This document shows positions 36,643-47,772 of a stretch of 64,000 nucleotides of DNA, piece by piece. The DNA is from Spisula solida (lineage: Eukaryota > Mollusca > Bivalvia > Venerida > Mactridae). Position 1 is the first letter of the stretch, and each line of letters opens with the position of its first letter. Where the stretch lies: contig OX365945.1 of the NCBI GenBank assembly GCA_947247005.1, positions 37,192,551-37,256,550 on the forward strand. Direction: 5' to 3'. The notes beneath the pieces were generated by a model that saw only the letters and a list, made by a program, of their open reading frames with translations, did not search any database and was not told the origin of the DNA. A program made the translations under genes and the position numbers.

Positions 36643-38171
36643 TCAAACACGAGGGGCCGATTCTGATTCTGATGCTGTGTCCGTCTCTGAATCACTTTCA
36701 TATTCTGATGCAGTGTCAGTTCCTTCGTCACTAGAAGTAACTTCTATAAGAAGTCTCTCCATTTCCGTCTCGATGGCAATGTCTGCCGCCCAGTAGTTCC
36801 ACTCCAACTTCTTTACATGAGCACAACATGACCGCCAATCCTCTGCAGTTACAGATGAAATAGCTTCCCTGGTAAGCTTCAAGACGTCATTCTTGTTGAA
36901 GGACATATTTCGGCGCGCTACATATCCTTTGATGTTAGTCCACACCAACTCTATGGCATTCAAATCTGCATGATAGGCAGGCAGTCTGAGACAGGTATGC
37001 CCATGTTCTTGCAACCGGGTGTCCAATAAGTACGTCGGGGTGGTTTCTGTTGTTTACAACGTAGCAACAGCTCTGGCTTCAACATTACATCCGTGTGTTG
37101 TATGTTGTGTCGCTCCATCCATGCCTTTATCTCGGCCTTCCTAGTAGACTGGGTGGGACACCTGTCAGACTGTATGTTATGATACGGTACATTGTCCACA
37201 ACAAGAACCGATCGTGCTGGCAGGTTCGGCAGTAACTTCTCATCTAACCATCTCAAAAAATTCGTCGAGTTCATCTCATCATGGTAATCTCCACTGGCCA
37301 TCTTCGCCTGGAAAAGACGTTCCGCACTTGGAATGAATCCCGATTCCGAACCAGCATGCACAACTATCAGACGGCTTCCCTTATTGAATGGCACCTTGAG
37401 CGAGACATCCTTCGACTGCCAGGTTTTCGATACTGTATGGGAAGAATTAACGTAGGTTTCATCGATGTAAATGATTGGACGATCCTCTTCCCGGTACTTC
37501 TTTATATGACGTAGGAATTGCGCACGAGCAACAACGATGTCTGGCCTTTCCATCAGGACGTCTCTGTTACTCTGGGTTTTCTTCCAGGTGAATCCTAAAT
37601 CCTTCAATGTTCGCATCAAATGTCTTTTTCCTCCGGAGTACTGGATCTTTTCTTGAAGAGCTTGTCGAATGTTATTTACTGTCGGGACTCTCTTCTGGCA
37701 GACAAGTAACTCCTGCACGGTACGACGAACAACGTCTCGGTCGAAACCGTCTATCGTCACCCTGTCTAAACGCCTCTTTCGTTGAACCTCTGTTTCACCA
37801 GCCTGTTCTCTCTGGTACTTGTAGAGTGTCCTTTTGCTGGCACCTGTGTAATGTGCGGCTCGTTCAACTGGGGATGTGAGAGGAATGTGAAGCTTTCCGG
37901 CTTGCTTTTCTCCTTTACACACCTGAAATAAAATATATGAATTCATTTAACTGAAAGGTTAAACAATATTAGGCAACTCCAAATGCAGTAATGTCAGCAC
38001 AACGCGATTCAATGACGAACTGAAATAAGGAAACATAATGATGCTTGCAATAACCTTCAGAACATTCTGCAGTATACATTTAGCATCATTATTATACTGA
38101 GCAACGTTTCTCTTTACAATAACTGACGTCGATGCCTTGGACATATTGACTAGACTGATCATTTTTGACAA
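36643..38171 (-). pseudogene. IS630/Tc1-superfamily DDE transposase, one intron, one frameshift
   Basis: Exon 1 runs from the Met at 38171 (or 38144) to 38055 and ends AKCILQNVLK. A 132-bp GT-AG intron (38054-37923, acceptor TTTATTTCAG) joins it in phase 0 to VCKGEKQAGKLHIPLTSPVE and a helix-turn-helix-like region (ASKRTLYKY). Counting from the first Met of the intron-spanning frame at 37946, the first catalytic Asp is in YIDETYVN (D162) and the second in VVDNVPYH (D251). The Glu lies in LPAYHADLNAIELVW at about 36950, about 80 residues after the second Asp. That Glu sits in another frame, so a one-base frameshift near 37030-37060 disables the copy unless it is an assembly error. The product ends in an acidic Ser/Asp/Glu-rich tail. 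No element ends were identified. Confidence 0.85.
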
Positions 38172-38394
38172 CGACCAGATAGGATTTCAACCTGCACGAA
38201 AGTTCCGTGTGTTTTTGTGTATTCATGATCACATTGTGTTAACACTTAGCTAATTGCCAGCCACTTCAAAACATAATTAATTTAGTATTTTTTCTATTAT
38301 CTCTAGATATTGAAAGCTACATACTCAATGACATTAATATAGTATGGTTAAAATGGTTAAATGGGAATACACTCACAAAAAATAAATCATTTAG

Positions 38395-38476
38395 ACCTAC
38401 CTGGATTCGAACCTACAGCCTGCAAAACTAAAGTTACCAGATAGCGTTGCTAACCACTGAGCCACAGGGACGTAGG
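38395..38476 (-). mobile_element. tRNA-derived SINE head
   Basis: On the minus strand a perfect A box (TGGCTCAGTGG, near 38457) and B box (GGTTCGAATCC, near 38402) sit at tRNA-like spacing. The anticodon stem and acceptor stem pair poorly, so a SINE or tRNA pseudogene is more likely than a working tRNA gene. Confidence 0.6.
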
Positions 38477-38733
38477 AAAATAATACTATTATATAAAACT
38501 AATATCATTGTGTATGTAAGCCGCATTACCTGATTTGATAGTTGTATCGATCCAGAAAACATAAACAATCGTGACGTCACTGCGAAGTTATCCTACACTG
38601 ACTATAGTCAACAGCATGTACACAAAGTTTCATGCAGAAATATCAATAAATAAAGTATTCTTCATTGTTTTGTCGATTTAACATTTGTGTTAATTTCATT
38701 TTTCAAGACTTAGTACAAAGGCTGTTGACTATA

Positions 38734-39571
38734 CACTCAAGGACTTTAAAAACGCATCACCTAATTCAAAGTCCAATATCGCTCAAAGTATTTATGTTAT
38801 TGCAATATAATTTTACATGTGTAATATTTGATCTTTCCTACGTGTAAATCAGTTTATTTTGTAATGAAATGTTGTCTCATTATTTTCTAAGAATCCTGCA
38901 AGCGCACTCATCTTAGGTAAAAGTGTGGGATTTTCAACAGAGGCTATGCGAGGCATTATACTCTTAATGTGTTCATATTTGTGAGATGGTGTAGGCACAC
39001 TAATTCATCGAATACACTTGTTAATAGTTTTCTGACCTTTTATTTAAGCATCAGAATGCTTGTTTACTTTTACACACACCTAACCTACGGCATTTAAACA
39101 TGTTTAAAAGGATGGGATTTTGAATTTGCCAATTTTAGTAATAAAACTTTAACTTTAACATGATGATTTTGAATGTCTGTGAAATGTGTGAACATTCTTT
39201 TGTTATTGACTTTATTTATGCTTGTTTAAACAAAATGACAGGTTATTGTTGACTTTGAACACGCGTAGAAACTATTGTGAAAATCTTATATGTGCAAGAG
39301 GTTCGTTTTGGGACTTTGTAGACGAATGAGATCCCGCATATTAGGATAAATTGCGCCCTTAGCTGGTATTGAAAATCCCACACTTTTGCTTAGGGTGACT
39401 GCGCTTGCAGGATTACCAGAAAATAACGAGACAACATTTTATTACAAACTAAACTGATTTACACGTAGGAAAATCAGTTAATGCACATGCAAAATTATAT
39501 TGCAATAACATAAATACTTTGAGCGATATTGGGCTTTGAATTAGGTGAGGCGTTTTTAAAGTCCGTGAGTG
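38734..39571. mobile_element. Fold-back element with ~220-bp inverted arms
   Basis: The left arm (38734 to about 38950) begins CACTCAAGGACTTTAAAAAC. The right arm (about 39358-39571) ends GTTTTTAAAGTCCGTGAGTG. The arms are imperfect inverted copies throughout, sharing for example AAATCCCACACTTTT with its inverse near the inner edges. TA flanks both ends. No transposase is visible. A related pair of ends occurs at 54652 and 55729. Confidence 0.8.
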
Positions 39572-39573
39572 TA

Positions 39574-40597
39574 TGTACGCGGTATTGCATTTATTGATAT
39601 GTTATTGTTAGGTCTTAAAATATCAGATTACCTTCAGTAATAGTTTATCTTAAATGTATGATCTAAATGTAGCAAATAAGATAAACAGTTCTAAAAACAT
39701 TTGTTCTTCCAAAGTTAATTTACCCCCTAACCGTGTTACAAAACCCACCGGCACATTTTATCAAATTGATCAATACAATTTTCTTTGATTTCTTTTGGAA
39801 TTCAAAACCTGATAAAATATCACGTTAACAAATAATTCAAGAATACAAAAAGATTATATTAAGTCAGACAGGGAAGGCAGCACTCAACTTAACCAGCCGA
39901 GCACAGAAAACATTAAAAACACACAAAGCACAATGCACAACTGAAAACACGGCAGCCCGTCCCGAAAGTCTGCCGCCTCAGTCAGTCAAGCTAAAACGGA
40001 ACCAGAGCCAAGTGACGAGAAAATAACAACTGGACATTACACACCACAACGACAATCTACAACACATATATAGTGTACATGCAATTTTGAAAGATACGAA
40101 GCAGCATTGTGCTGGACAACGAAATTGCAGAATGGCACATACAAAATGAACAAAGTTTAACAAAAAGGCGCAATGGCGATATTGTTTTGTATTTTTGTAT
40201 TTGTACTATAAAGTTGACAATACATACATAGAGGAATGTTGACTAAAGGGCTTCCGCCTTGGTATGGACAGCGACAAATGTCACTGGGTGCTTAAACGTT
40301 TTACAGTGCCGAAAGACTTTCCAGTCTCATTGTGTATTTTCCAAAAATAGCTTTTACTACTTGCGGTCAGTCGGAACTTGAAAATCAGCAAAAGCTGTAT
40401 CCCTTGCCACCTTAATACAAAACTCAAAATTTAAAAGTATCCATATCGTACAGAAATTGACAACAATCATCCTTCAAACCTTTGCGATTGCAAATTTAAC
40501 ACAATTTTACATATTCCATTGAATCTAGATCTTGTAGTTTACTGAAAACAAAGGGAGGTAATAACATGTCAAATAGTGCATTTTTTATGTAAATTTC
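39574..40597. other. No recognised gene
   Basis: AT-rich sequence upstream of the His-Cys nuclease frame. Inverted ends matching anything beyond 42.8 kb were looked for by eye and not seen. Confidence 0.4.
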
Positions 40598-40801
40598 ATG
40601 TGTACAGATTTTGAGCTCCAATATCATTTTGTAACACTGTTTTCTGTACTAGACTGTGGATTTGCTCATTTTTTACTTTTCTCCGCTACAATTAGTGAGA
40701 ATTCTTCTAGAACTATGAGAACTTCAGGAAATTTAAATGATTTACAGGTTTGTAACATGTCGCTAATGTATATTCCTTTGTTTTCCTTATATAAAGTCAC
40801 T

Positions 40802-41179
40802 ATGGCCTCATATTTCTTCTCCGCACACATATCTGACATTGAAAAGGAAAGAATAAATAATTTAATAATAAAAAAGTATGAGAAAGTACAGGGCTGCTTT
40901 ATTTGGAAGGGTCCCTGTACACTAAATGGCTATGGCTTTTTAAAGTTTACTTTTCGAGGAAAACGAATTAAAGTCAAAGTTCACCGTGCTGTGTATTTTC
41001 TTAAGTTTGGCCATGTAATGTCGCCCAAGTTACATGTCTCACACTTGTGCCACAAGAAACTGTGCGCAAACATTAACCATCTGAGTTATGAGCCTCAAGG
41101 TATTAACAATAACCGACAGATATGTGCGCATGAGGGTTTATGTCATGGCCATTATGGCTATTTAGATTGCAAGATTTAA
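40802..41179 (+). CDS. His-Cys box (I-PpoI-like) nuclease
   Basis: A 125-residue frame; the upstream frame extends to 40598, but the Met at 40802 is preferred because the preceding residues are low in family character. It matches the zinc-binding loop family of His-Me finger nucleases (I-PpoI type). H81 is the likely general base, C83, C88 and H93 the first zinc site, N102 the metal-ligand Asn, and C108, C114, H117 and C123 the second zinc site. Counted from the His, the +2, +7, +12, +21 and +27 positions agree with I-PpoI spacing (H98, C100, C105, H110, N119, C125). The frame is intact. It converges on the Mutator-like transposase, 93 bp from its end. Homing nucleases of this fold cut DNA site-specifically; here the target and role are unknown, and it may serve a transposon. 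Confidence 0.8.
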   Translation: MASYFFSAHISDIEKERINNLIIKKYEKVQGCFIWKGPCTLNGYGFLKFTFRGKRIKVKVHRAVYFLKFGHVMSPKLHVSHLCHKKLCANINHLSYEPQGINNNRQICAHEGLCHGHYGYLDCKI

Positions 41180-41272
41180 GGTAATATAAATAGTTTGGAC
41201 ATCTGGCACTGTTAAATTATTGTTACAATACAGTTGAACTGTTGTTTTGTTTCAAAATGTTAAAATTAGCTA

Positions 41273-42788
41273 TTACATTGCACGATTAATTGCATAGCGA
41301 TGTTCATTAGGTATGTTACTGTTAGCCTTGTACAGGGATTGGGAAAGTACAGCTCTATGCGACCGCTTTCTGTGGCTGAAATATCTAGACTTTTTGTAAT
41401 CAGGCATTTGTTTTCGTCCACTATGGTAGCGTGCTATGTTCTGTGTGAACATTGCGTAGCGGTACATCGGATCGCTTGTCTTAATATTGATGCCACACTG
41501 CTCGGCTATTTGAAGTAGCGACAAGCCGCGGCCCAAACTTGCGCCGAGCGTAACAGAGTAGCATAGAGCTGTAAAGCTTCTTTTCCAGACCATGCTTTTT
41601 GGAGCGTATGAAAATAGTCGGCTATGCATGTTCTCACACCTGTTTGTGTTATACAGTTGAACCGTATCCTTCAGCTATTGTACACCACAATGCCTATCAA
41701 TTATACGTACTATTGAGTCTCTGTCCATTGTTGACAGCATCACATTTTTACCGTATGGTAAATAACACCGTTTATGTCCTTTCATGTGTGCTGTGCAGAC
41801 TACGGATTTCTTCCTACATCCCTTGTGTGAACCAGAGAAACAGTCCAGTATATTGGTCACTGCATCCCGGGCTCTTTGAATGTAGCACTCGTCATCACGT
41901 ACAAGCTTTCGTATCCTGGTAAGCTCCATTCGAACTCGCGTGCGTAAACTTGTGGCTAGCTTCTTGCGGTACAGTAGCCGATCCATTCCTTTAGGCGCTT
42001 TTATATTCACTGCCCGCAAGTGCTTGTGAAAATTCCGCATGTTGTGAATGAAGCACTTTGAGTGTTGCACCTTTTTCTTAACCGTAGTATTGTGCTCTCG
42101 CATTGCTTTCGCACGTGAGGCACTGCCGTCGGTTGTCACCGACTTTGCCGTTATAATTCCTTCCTGATGAATGTTGCGCAACGACTGTTTTAGGAACATG
42201 CTTTCGGCCATATTTATTGATGTTTCATCAGCATAGTTTTTCTTGCACAGATGGTCGGTTTGGTCACAGCTTGGTCGGCTGCACAGTTTAGTGCCAATAT
42301 TCAGTCCAACGGGCAGATGTTTAGTCGTCGTTTTTTCGATGATGGGCGCAAACACTTGAGTCGCGGTGTCGCATCCGGCCTGGGGTCTACTGGTGTAGGC
42401 GGCATCAAACTCTAAGTCGGTTTCACCAGAACCTCCAGCAAGATTCGATATGTGCCTCACATATTGTTGATTTTTGATTAATTGCTCTCGGCCCATTGTC
42501 TCCACTTGATCGGCTATGCTGTTCATTTTTCTCTGCATGCCTCTCTTGTCTGGAGCTTGTATATTGAGGCATGCCAGCATTAGTTGCAAATCTGAGATGC
42601 CCATTTTAGAGCACATCACTGGTAGCAGTAAGCTTGGATTTAATACTAATAAGTGACTTGCCATGTTTTTGGTTAATACTTGTATATAATGGCATATCAT
42701 CTGTACAGAATTCACAGTTGTTACATTTCACTTTGATATCAATGCACAGTCCTTTTCTGTCAGTAATGGCATAATCAATGCTCGGTTA
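41273..42788 (-). pseudogene. Mutator-like DDE transposase with one stop and one frameshift
   Basis: From about 42788 one frame reads IDYAITDRKGLCIDIKVKCN and NCEF, a Cys-rich start. Near 42610 the reading moves to a second frame (CSKMGISDLQLMLACLN) that continues to 41273. Counting from 42715, the likely catalytic residues are D104 (LEFDAAY), D196 (TTDGSAS) and E361 (NRCENMH). A single in-frame TAG at 41675-41677 (codon 347) lies between the second Asp and the Glu. Both sides match the same Mutator-like transposase family, and the frame after the stop is unchanged (LYNTNRCENMHSRLFSYAPK). The product ends near SNIPNEHRYAINRAM. A 5' exon may be missing, since AG precedes the IDYAI codons. Homologues are common in cnidarian and mollusc genomes. 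Confidence 0.8.
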
Positions 42789-45700
42789 GCTTTTTAGATG
42801 TTAAAATTAAAGTAGGTCTTATTTTACAGAACAGAACATACGTTTATTAAATCTTGTGTAACAAGGACACATTGATATAAACAATTATGTACATTGTACA
42901 AACAGTATCGGGTAATGTACACAATAAAATCACAATAATCATAAGATGAATAAATGTATATATATTTTACATAGAAATATGTCTTATCAGTGAAACTGAC
43001 TTTTATTTGCAATAAAAACATTCCACAATTTTACTTTTAATCACTGAGTACATATAGAAATATAGCACAGTATTATTTTCAATTATATTGCAAAAAAAAA
43101 TAAGAAAAACATTTGACAACATTTTTAAGAGATGTGGCTAAAGAAAAGCATTATGTAAATTTTGTTTTAGAGCAAATACATTTGTAATATACATTCCTTA
43201 CATTTGCTCTCATTTTACCTATTGTTCAGAATTACTAAATTCAAAAAGCTAATGGGCCTTTAAATAGTTCAATTACAAATTTCACTGTTAAGTATTCGCA
43301 CAAAATAACTGTTCGATTAATAACAGACATAAAGAATATTTCTAATGAGAATTTCATTTAATTTTTGGCTTTATTTTGGGATAAAACTATAGACATAAAG
43401 TCGATTTGACCGATTAACATGCCGGTCATATCAATAAGTTCTAAGGTTTGTTGACATTTGTCATCTATATACTTATAACATATTTAAAGTGGAAGATGAA
43501 CTTGATCTTTGTAATTTATCCGAATTCGACATGATACTTTTTTTATAATAGCAGTAACAAAATCAAGTAACCTTTGAAAAAGATGTTTCGTTTCTCTTTC
43601 TATGTATACATATACTAATGAGAGAGATTTGTTCATTCGTCTGATATATAGTATGTTCGCTTCCAGGATCAGGAATTGCTATTTTTGAAAGTATCCCTTT
43701 CAGCGGTTTTGTAACAATTACATGTGAATATTTGTATAACACTTATTTGAAAACGTAAAACTTCAACGATACAAATGGACTTTTCGTGAAGCACAAAGTT
43801 GTTCAATGTTTTTAAAGGCATATTATTTATGTTAAAACTTTGGACATAAAGTCGATTTAACCGAATAACATACCTGATATCTCAATAAGCTGTAAGGTTC
43901 ATTGACTATTTCAGGGAGGGGGTAAGAGCAATATATTGGCAATTGAATGGCCTTCTCATTTATCAATGTCCTATACAATCAGGAAAAAATACTATATATT
44001 TTCAAGATATGTAGATCACCTTGTTATTAATATTGAATATCGTATAGTTATATAGTAGAAAAGCATCAGTTCTTATCTCACCTCGTTATATTACGTATTA
44101 GTACTTCACTCAAGTCTTTAGATAACAATGATATATCAAAAAGATGACTATGATATATAAAACTGTTATCAAAAAAATCATTTTGCTAGAAGATGTTTAG
44201 CTTATGATTAGAAAACACGTTTTATTCGTTTGTATGCATTTTTTAAAATGGAAATATATTAGGCCTTAAGTCTTTATTACATCGTTAGCATATCTGTGTA
44301 CAAATAGTACACACAATTAAATAACTAAGCATTTGACGCCGTTTTAATCTGTGCCCCAGAATACATCTCGGGCTATCTACAGTAAATTCTTTCCTGGAGG
44401 GACATGCCCCGGATCACCCTAGAAAGGTGCCTACACATTATTTTAGGAAATGCAATCCCCCCCCCCTGGGTCCAATTTAAAAACACTTATATATAAAGTA
44501 TCAGGAAAATGTTTGTTTTTCTCTCTTTGTGTGCTATCTTTGTAAGGTTCAAAATGGAAGTAAGCTTTACATAATCAGTCAAAATTTAAGACATTAAAGA
44601 AACTTCTGCTTTTTATCTTATTCAATGAAAGTTTTTTCGCTAGGTCGAACGTATATCTCAAGGAACATTAAGTTGAAGAAAATCATGGACAATAGGTCGA
44701 ATCTTCTCAATTAAAACAATCATAAATGAAATTTGGCCATATTTAGAAACATTTCCATTTTTTTATGTTGATAAAAATCCTTTCATAGATAAATGAAAAT
44801 AAAAAGATTTATACTATTTTTAAAGTACAGATTTAACATGCTTCGCCTATCATACGAAAAGATGAATATATACAAGTTTGTATATGCACCTCTGCTGTAT
44901 ATACCACCCGTGGTGTTTATTGCCTGTATATTTCCTAGGGCTATATTGGCGACACGGTAAACTTTGACCAGCATCATGCGTTTGGTCAGATGAGCTAAAG
45001 GGATATAATACACTTGTTGGTATCAGCTTAATCTCTGAAGGGAGACTACTTATAGAAATTCTTCAAAATTGTCCTATACGAATAAATAGCAATTCAGTAC
45101 ATGCACAATGGAAGGAAGTAGTATATCGTATTTAGCAGATTAATGGTACAAAATGTATTATATTATCACGATCAAGACCGTGCATTCTTCGTAACCCTTT
45201 AGATTGTCATCCGCAAACCTTTCGATTTTTAACTATGGGAGGTCAAAACTGTACCAGAATTGACTTCCGGCTCTACCAAAAATTCTAACAAACGAGCGAG
45301 ACTGATCGGATCTGAATCGAAAGTTTAATGATGGCTTCCAAAATCTTCCTTTTCAACGAAGTTCTTGATAAATATATATTATGTCAAATAATTCCACTTA
45401 CACCACCTTTTTGATGACACGCTCGGAACAGTGACGGAATCTTATCCCAACATTCTGATCGTGACGACTGTCGAAACTCCAAATCAAGCACGCCCTATGA
45501 TCCTCTCGTAAAGTGCTTCTTGTTCCATGTTGCGGCATGCCCAAGGCTATGTATACATATAGCTATGTGACACCTAGTAATATTACAGATGAGGAGAAAC
45601 AACAGCAGTACCAAACTGATCGAACACAATTATACACATTATAATAGGTAAACATTTCCATGTTACAGGTTTCTTTGCTATTTTGTTTCATAATAACAAA

Positions 45701-46140
45701 GTCTCGAAATCACTTATCAATTTATAAAAATACAATGCAGAATATTAATTATGGAAACCTTTTGTGTACATCTACAATTATCGACCTTGTCGAAACGAAA
45801 GGTACAAGGTTAACAAGATGGATACTTGTTGATAACAACGTTTTTAATGTTTTATAATTTCTATATAACAAGCAAACCTGATTGGCTTAATGATGCTACA
45901 AATGTGAACAATCAATGTCAAAATATTGCACGGTCAAACCTTTTATTACATTGTCAAATATGATATTTAAAAAAGGTAGGGTATCAAAGAAAAAAAATAG
46001 ATTTGGCTTACTTTAAGTTTAGTCTAAACTGATTAATTTTTACATCGATTGTAAAGCAAGCTTTTACAACTTATATTAACTACTCTCGATGACTGTTTCC
46101 TAGATTCTGACCAGTACTCGCAACGAAAGAAAGGATTGTG
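42789..46140. other. AT-rich sequence; one small direct repeat
   Basis: Bases 43383-43455 and 43833-43907 are degenerate direct copies, sharing AAAACT, 'GACATAAAGTCGATTT', 'CCGA(T/A)TAACAT' and 'TCAATAAG'. A C-run lies at 44458-44468. No gene was recognised. Confidence 0.5.
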
Positions 46141-46149
46141 AAGGTTCCG

Positions 46150-46245
46150 ATCAAAGTCCACCACTGAGGGAATTCAAACCCACAACCTCCGGGTTAGGAG
46201 ACGCTCCAGCCCAAGACCACTGTTCCTCCCTTGGCCTTTTTTGAA
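46150..46245 (-). mobile_element. tRNA-derived SINE head
   Basis: The minus strand has an A-box-like segment (AGTGGTCTTGGGCTGGAGCG) and a B-box-like segment (GTTGTGGGTTTGAATTCC) about 30 bases apart. The GGGAGGAACAGTGG start is typical of mollusc tRNA-related SINEs. Weak acceptor-stem pairing argues against a functional tRNA. Confidence 0.55.
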
Positions 46246-47607
46246 TTTTAGTTTTAGGATAACCACCATGGCCAACTATTGGTGTCATATGCACTTGGCA
46301 ATGTAACTCGAAATACTCAATTAGCTATTTAAAGACGTTTTTTTCTTCTTCTTTACCTTAACCAATGCCAATTTTCTTAAAAACGACCTATTTTTGAAGA
46401 ATGTTTAGTCTCTTTGCTACAAATGAAAAAGGGTTATAAAATATTTAATGGAATTGCATGAACTTTTGCATTTTGAACAAGAATGAAATGTAAAAAAAAC
46501 CACGTAAAAATTTGGTAATTGAAATTTATGTGTAAGTTATCTGCCCTTGAAATGACCTAAACTAAGCCAAATATTTGATTCAACGGCAGATAACTCAAAA
46601 ACGAGTTCGTCAAACCCCAATCGTTTTCGCTTAAAATGTATCTGTTATGATATGCAATGGTCATGCAAAGTTCCAAACATTATTCATGAAAGAGTTTTTC
46701 CTATATGTCTATGCGAAAAAACCTGGAAACTGTCTTTAATCAATGTTGAAGAGGAGGCGGACGCAAATGCTGTTTTGCCCCCCCCCCCATATCCCGAAGC
46801 CCATGGCTTAAAAGAAATTAGTACAGTTTGCCTCCGCCATAAACATGCATTGGCAATTTCAAAAGCGACAGCTGCTGTAGCCGAGCTATAATTGATAAAT
46901 GCAATGAAGATTCGCAGATTGATAACTTCAAACAAATAAAAATAAAACATTTTTGCAACAAAATTATCTCAGCAGAAGTTTCTTAATTATCTCAGTTCCA
47001 CAGCTCTGTGAAACGAATTACGTTTCAATGACTTAGCATCTCATTCCCACGAATTACTTTATTATTCGTATTGAAAGCAAAAATACCTGCACATGTCACA
47101 TCTGTGCCACCGTAGTTTTGAACTTACAACAACTGCCTTTCGAACAGATTTAAAAGCATAACAACTAAAATATTATGAGCCAAAGAATTCGATTTCCTAA
47201 CGCAGTTGTCAGTGGTTCAGTGGTATGTAATAGAGGTAGATTTGCCTTCATCCGTTACACTATTCTATTCATTTCATCTATGTTGACGGAATAACTTATT
47301 CTTGTTTTAAGGTATCAGACCACTAATATGAAGTGTTGGGGATTGTATTTTAGATATTGTAATTCTCTTGCTTAAGGCAGTTAAAGCTGGCATTTTAAAA
47401 ACTTTTACCGTCATTTAAGAGAGTTGTGACCATTTTCATTCCCGTATCAGCCAACATAAAAACAAATGAAGACACCTTTATGAAAATTGACCTACCTCTC
47501 TAACAGAGGACACAATAACTGCAAGAATGTGTATAAGTCTAAGTGTAACCATAATTTAGTCAATCCACATTGTACATGTATATAATATATTTTGATGTTT
47601 GGAGATC
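46246..47607. other. No recognised gene
   Basis: The 79-codon plus frame at 46652-46891 spans a C-run and has no recognised domain. Nothing else was seen. Confidence 0.4.
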
Positions 47608-47772
47608 GATTAAACATGCATTGAGCTTCATCATAATATCTGTTACCAGTAGTTTTCTATAGATTCTACCTCAAACATAAGGTCGAACAGGTTTCGGTTC
47701 GACTTTCTGTCGACGTCTACTTAATATCAATTTGACGACAATTATCTTCTACTTTCTACAGGAAAGATAAAT
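47608..47772 (+). repeat. Dispersed duplicate, copy 1
   Basis: Shares CATTGAGCTTCATCATAAT, 'CCTCAAACATAAGGTCGAAC' and 'TTCTACTTTCTACAGGAAAG' with 50177-50337. 'AAGGTCGAACAGGTTTCGGTT' recurs once more at 47790-47810. Confidence 0.8.

Noticed and set aside
38395..38476. Functional tRNA gene on the minus strand
   Set aside because: A and B boxes are perfect, but the acceptor and anticodon stems pair poorly and the tail is SINE-like.
46652..46891. 79-codon frame with a PPPP stretch
   Set aside because: It spans a C homopolymer, has no domain and overlaps an equally long antisense frame.
47205..47260. tRNA-Gly-like A box (GTGGTTCAGTGG)
   Set aside because: No B box follows at a plausible distance.
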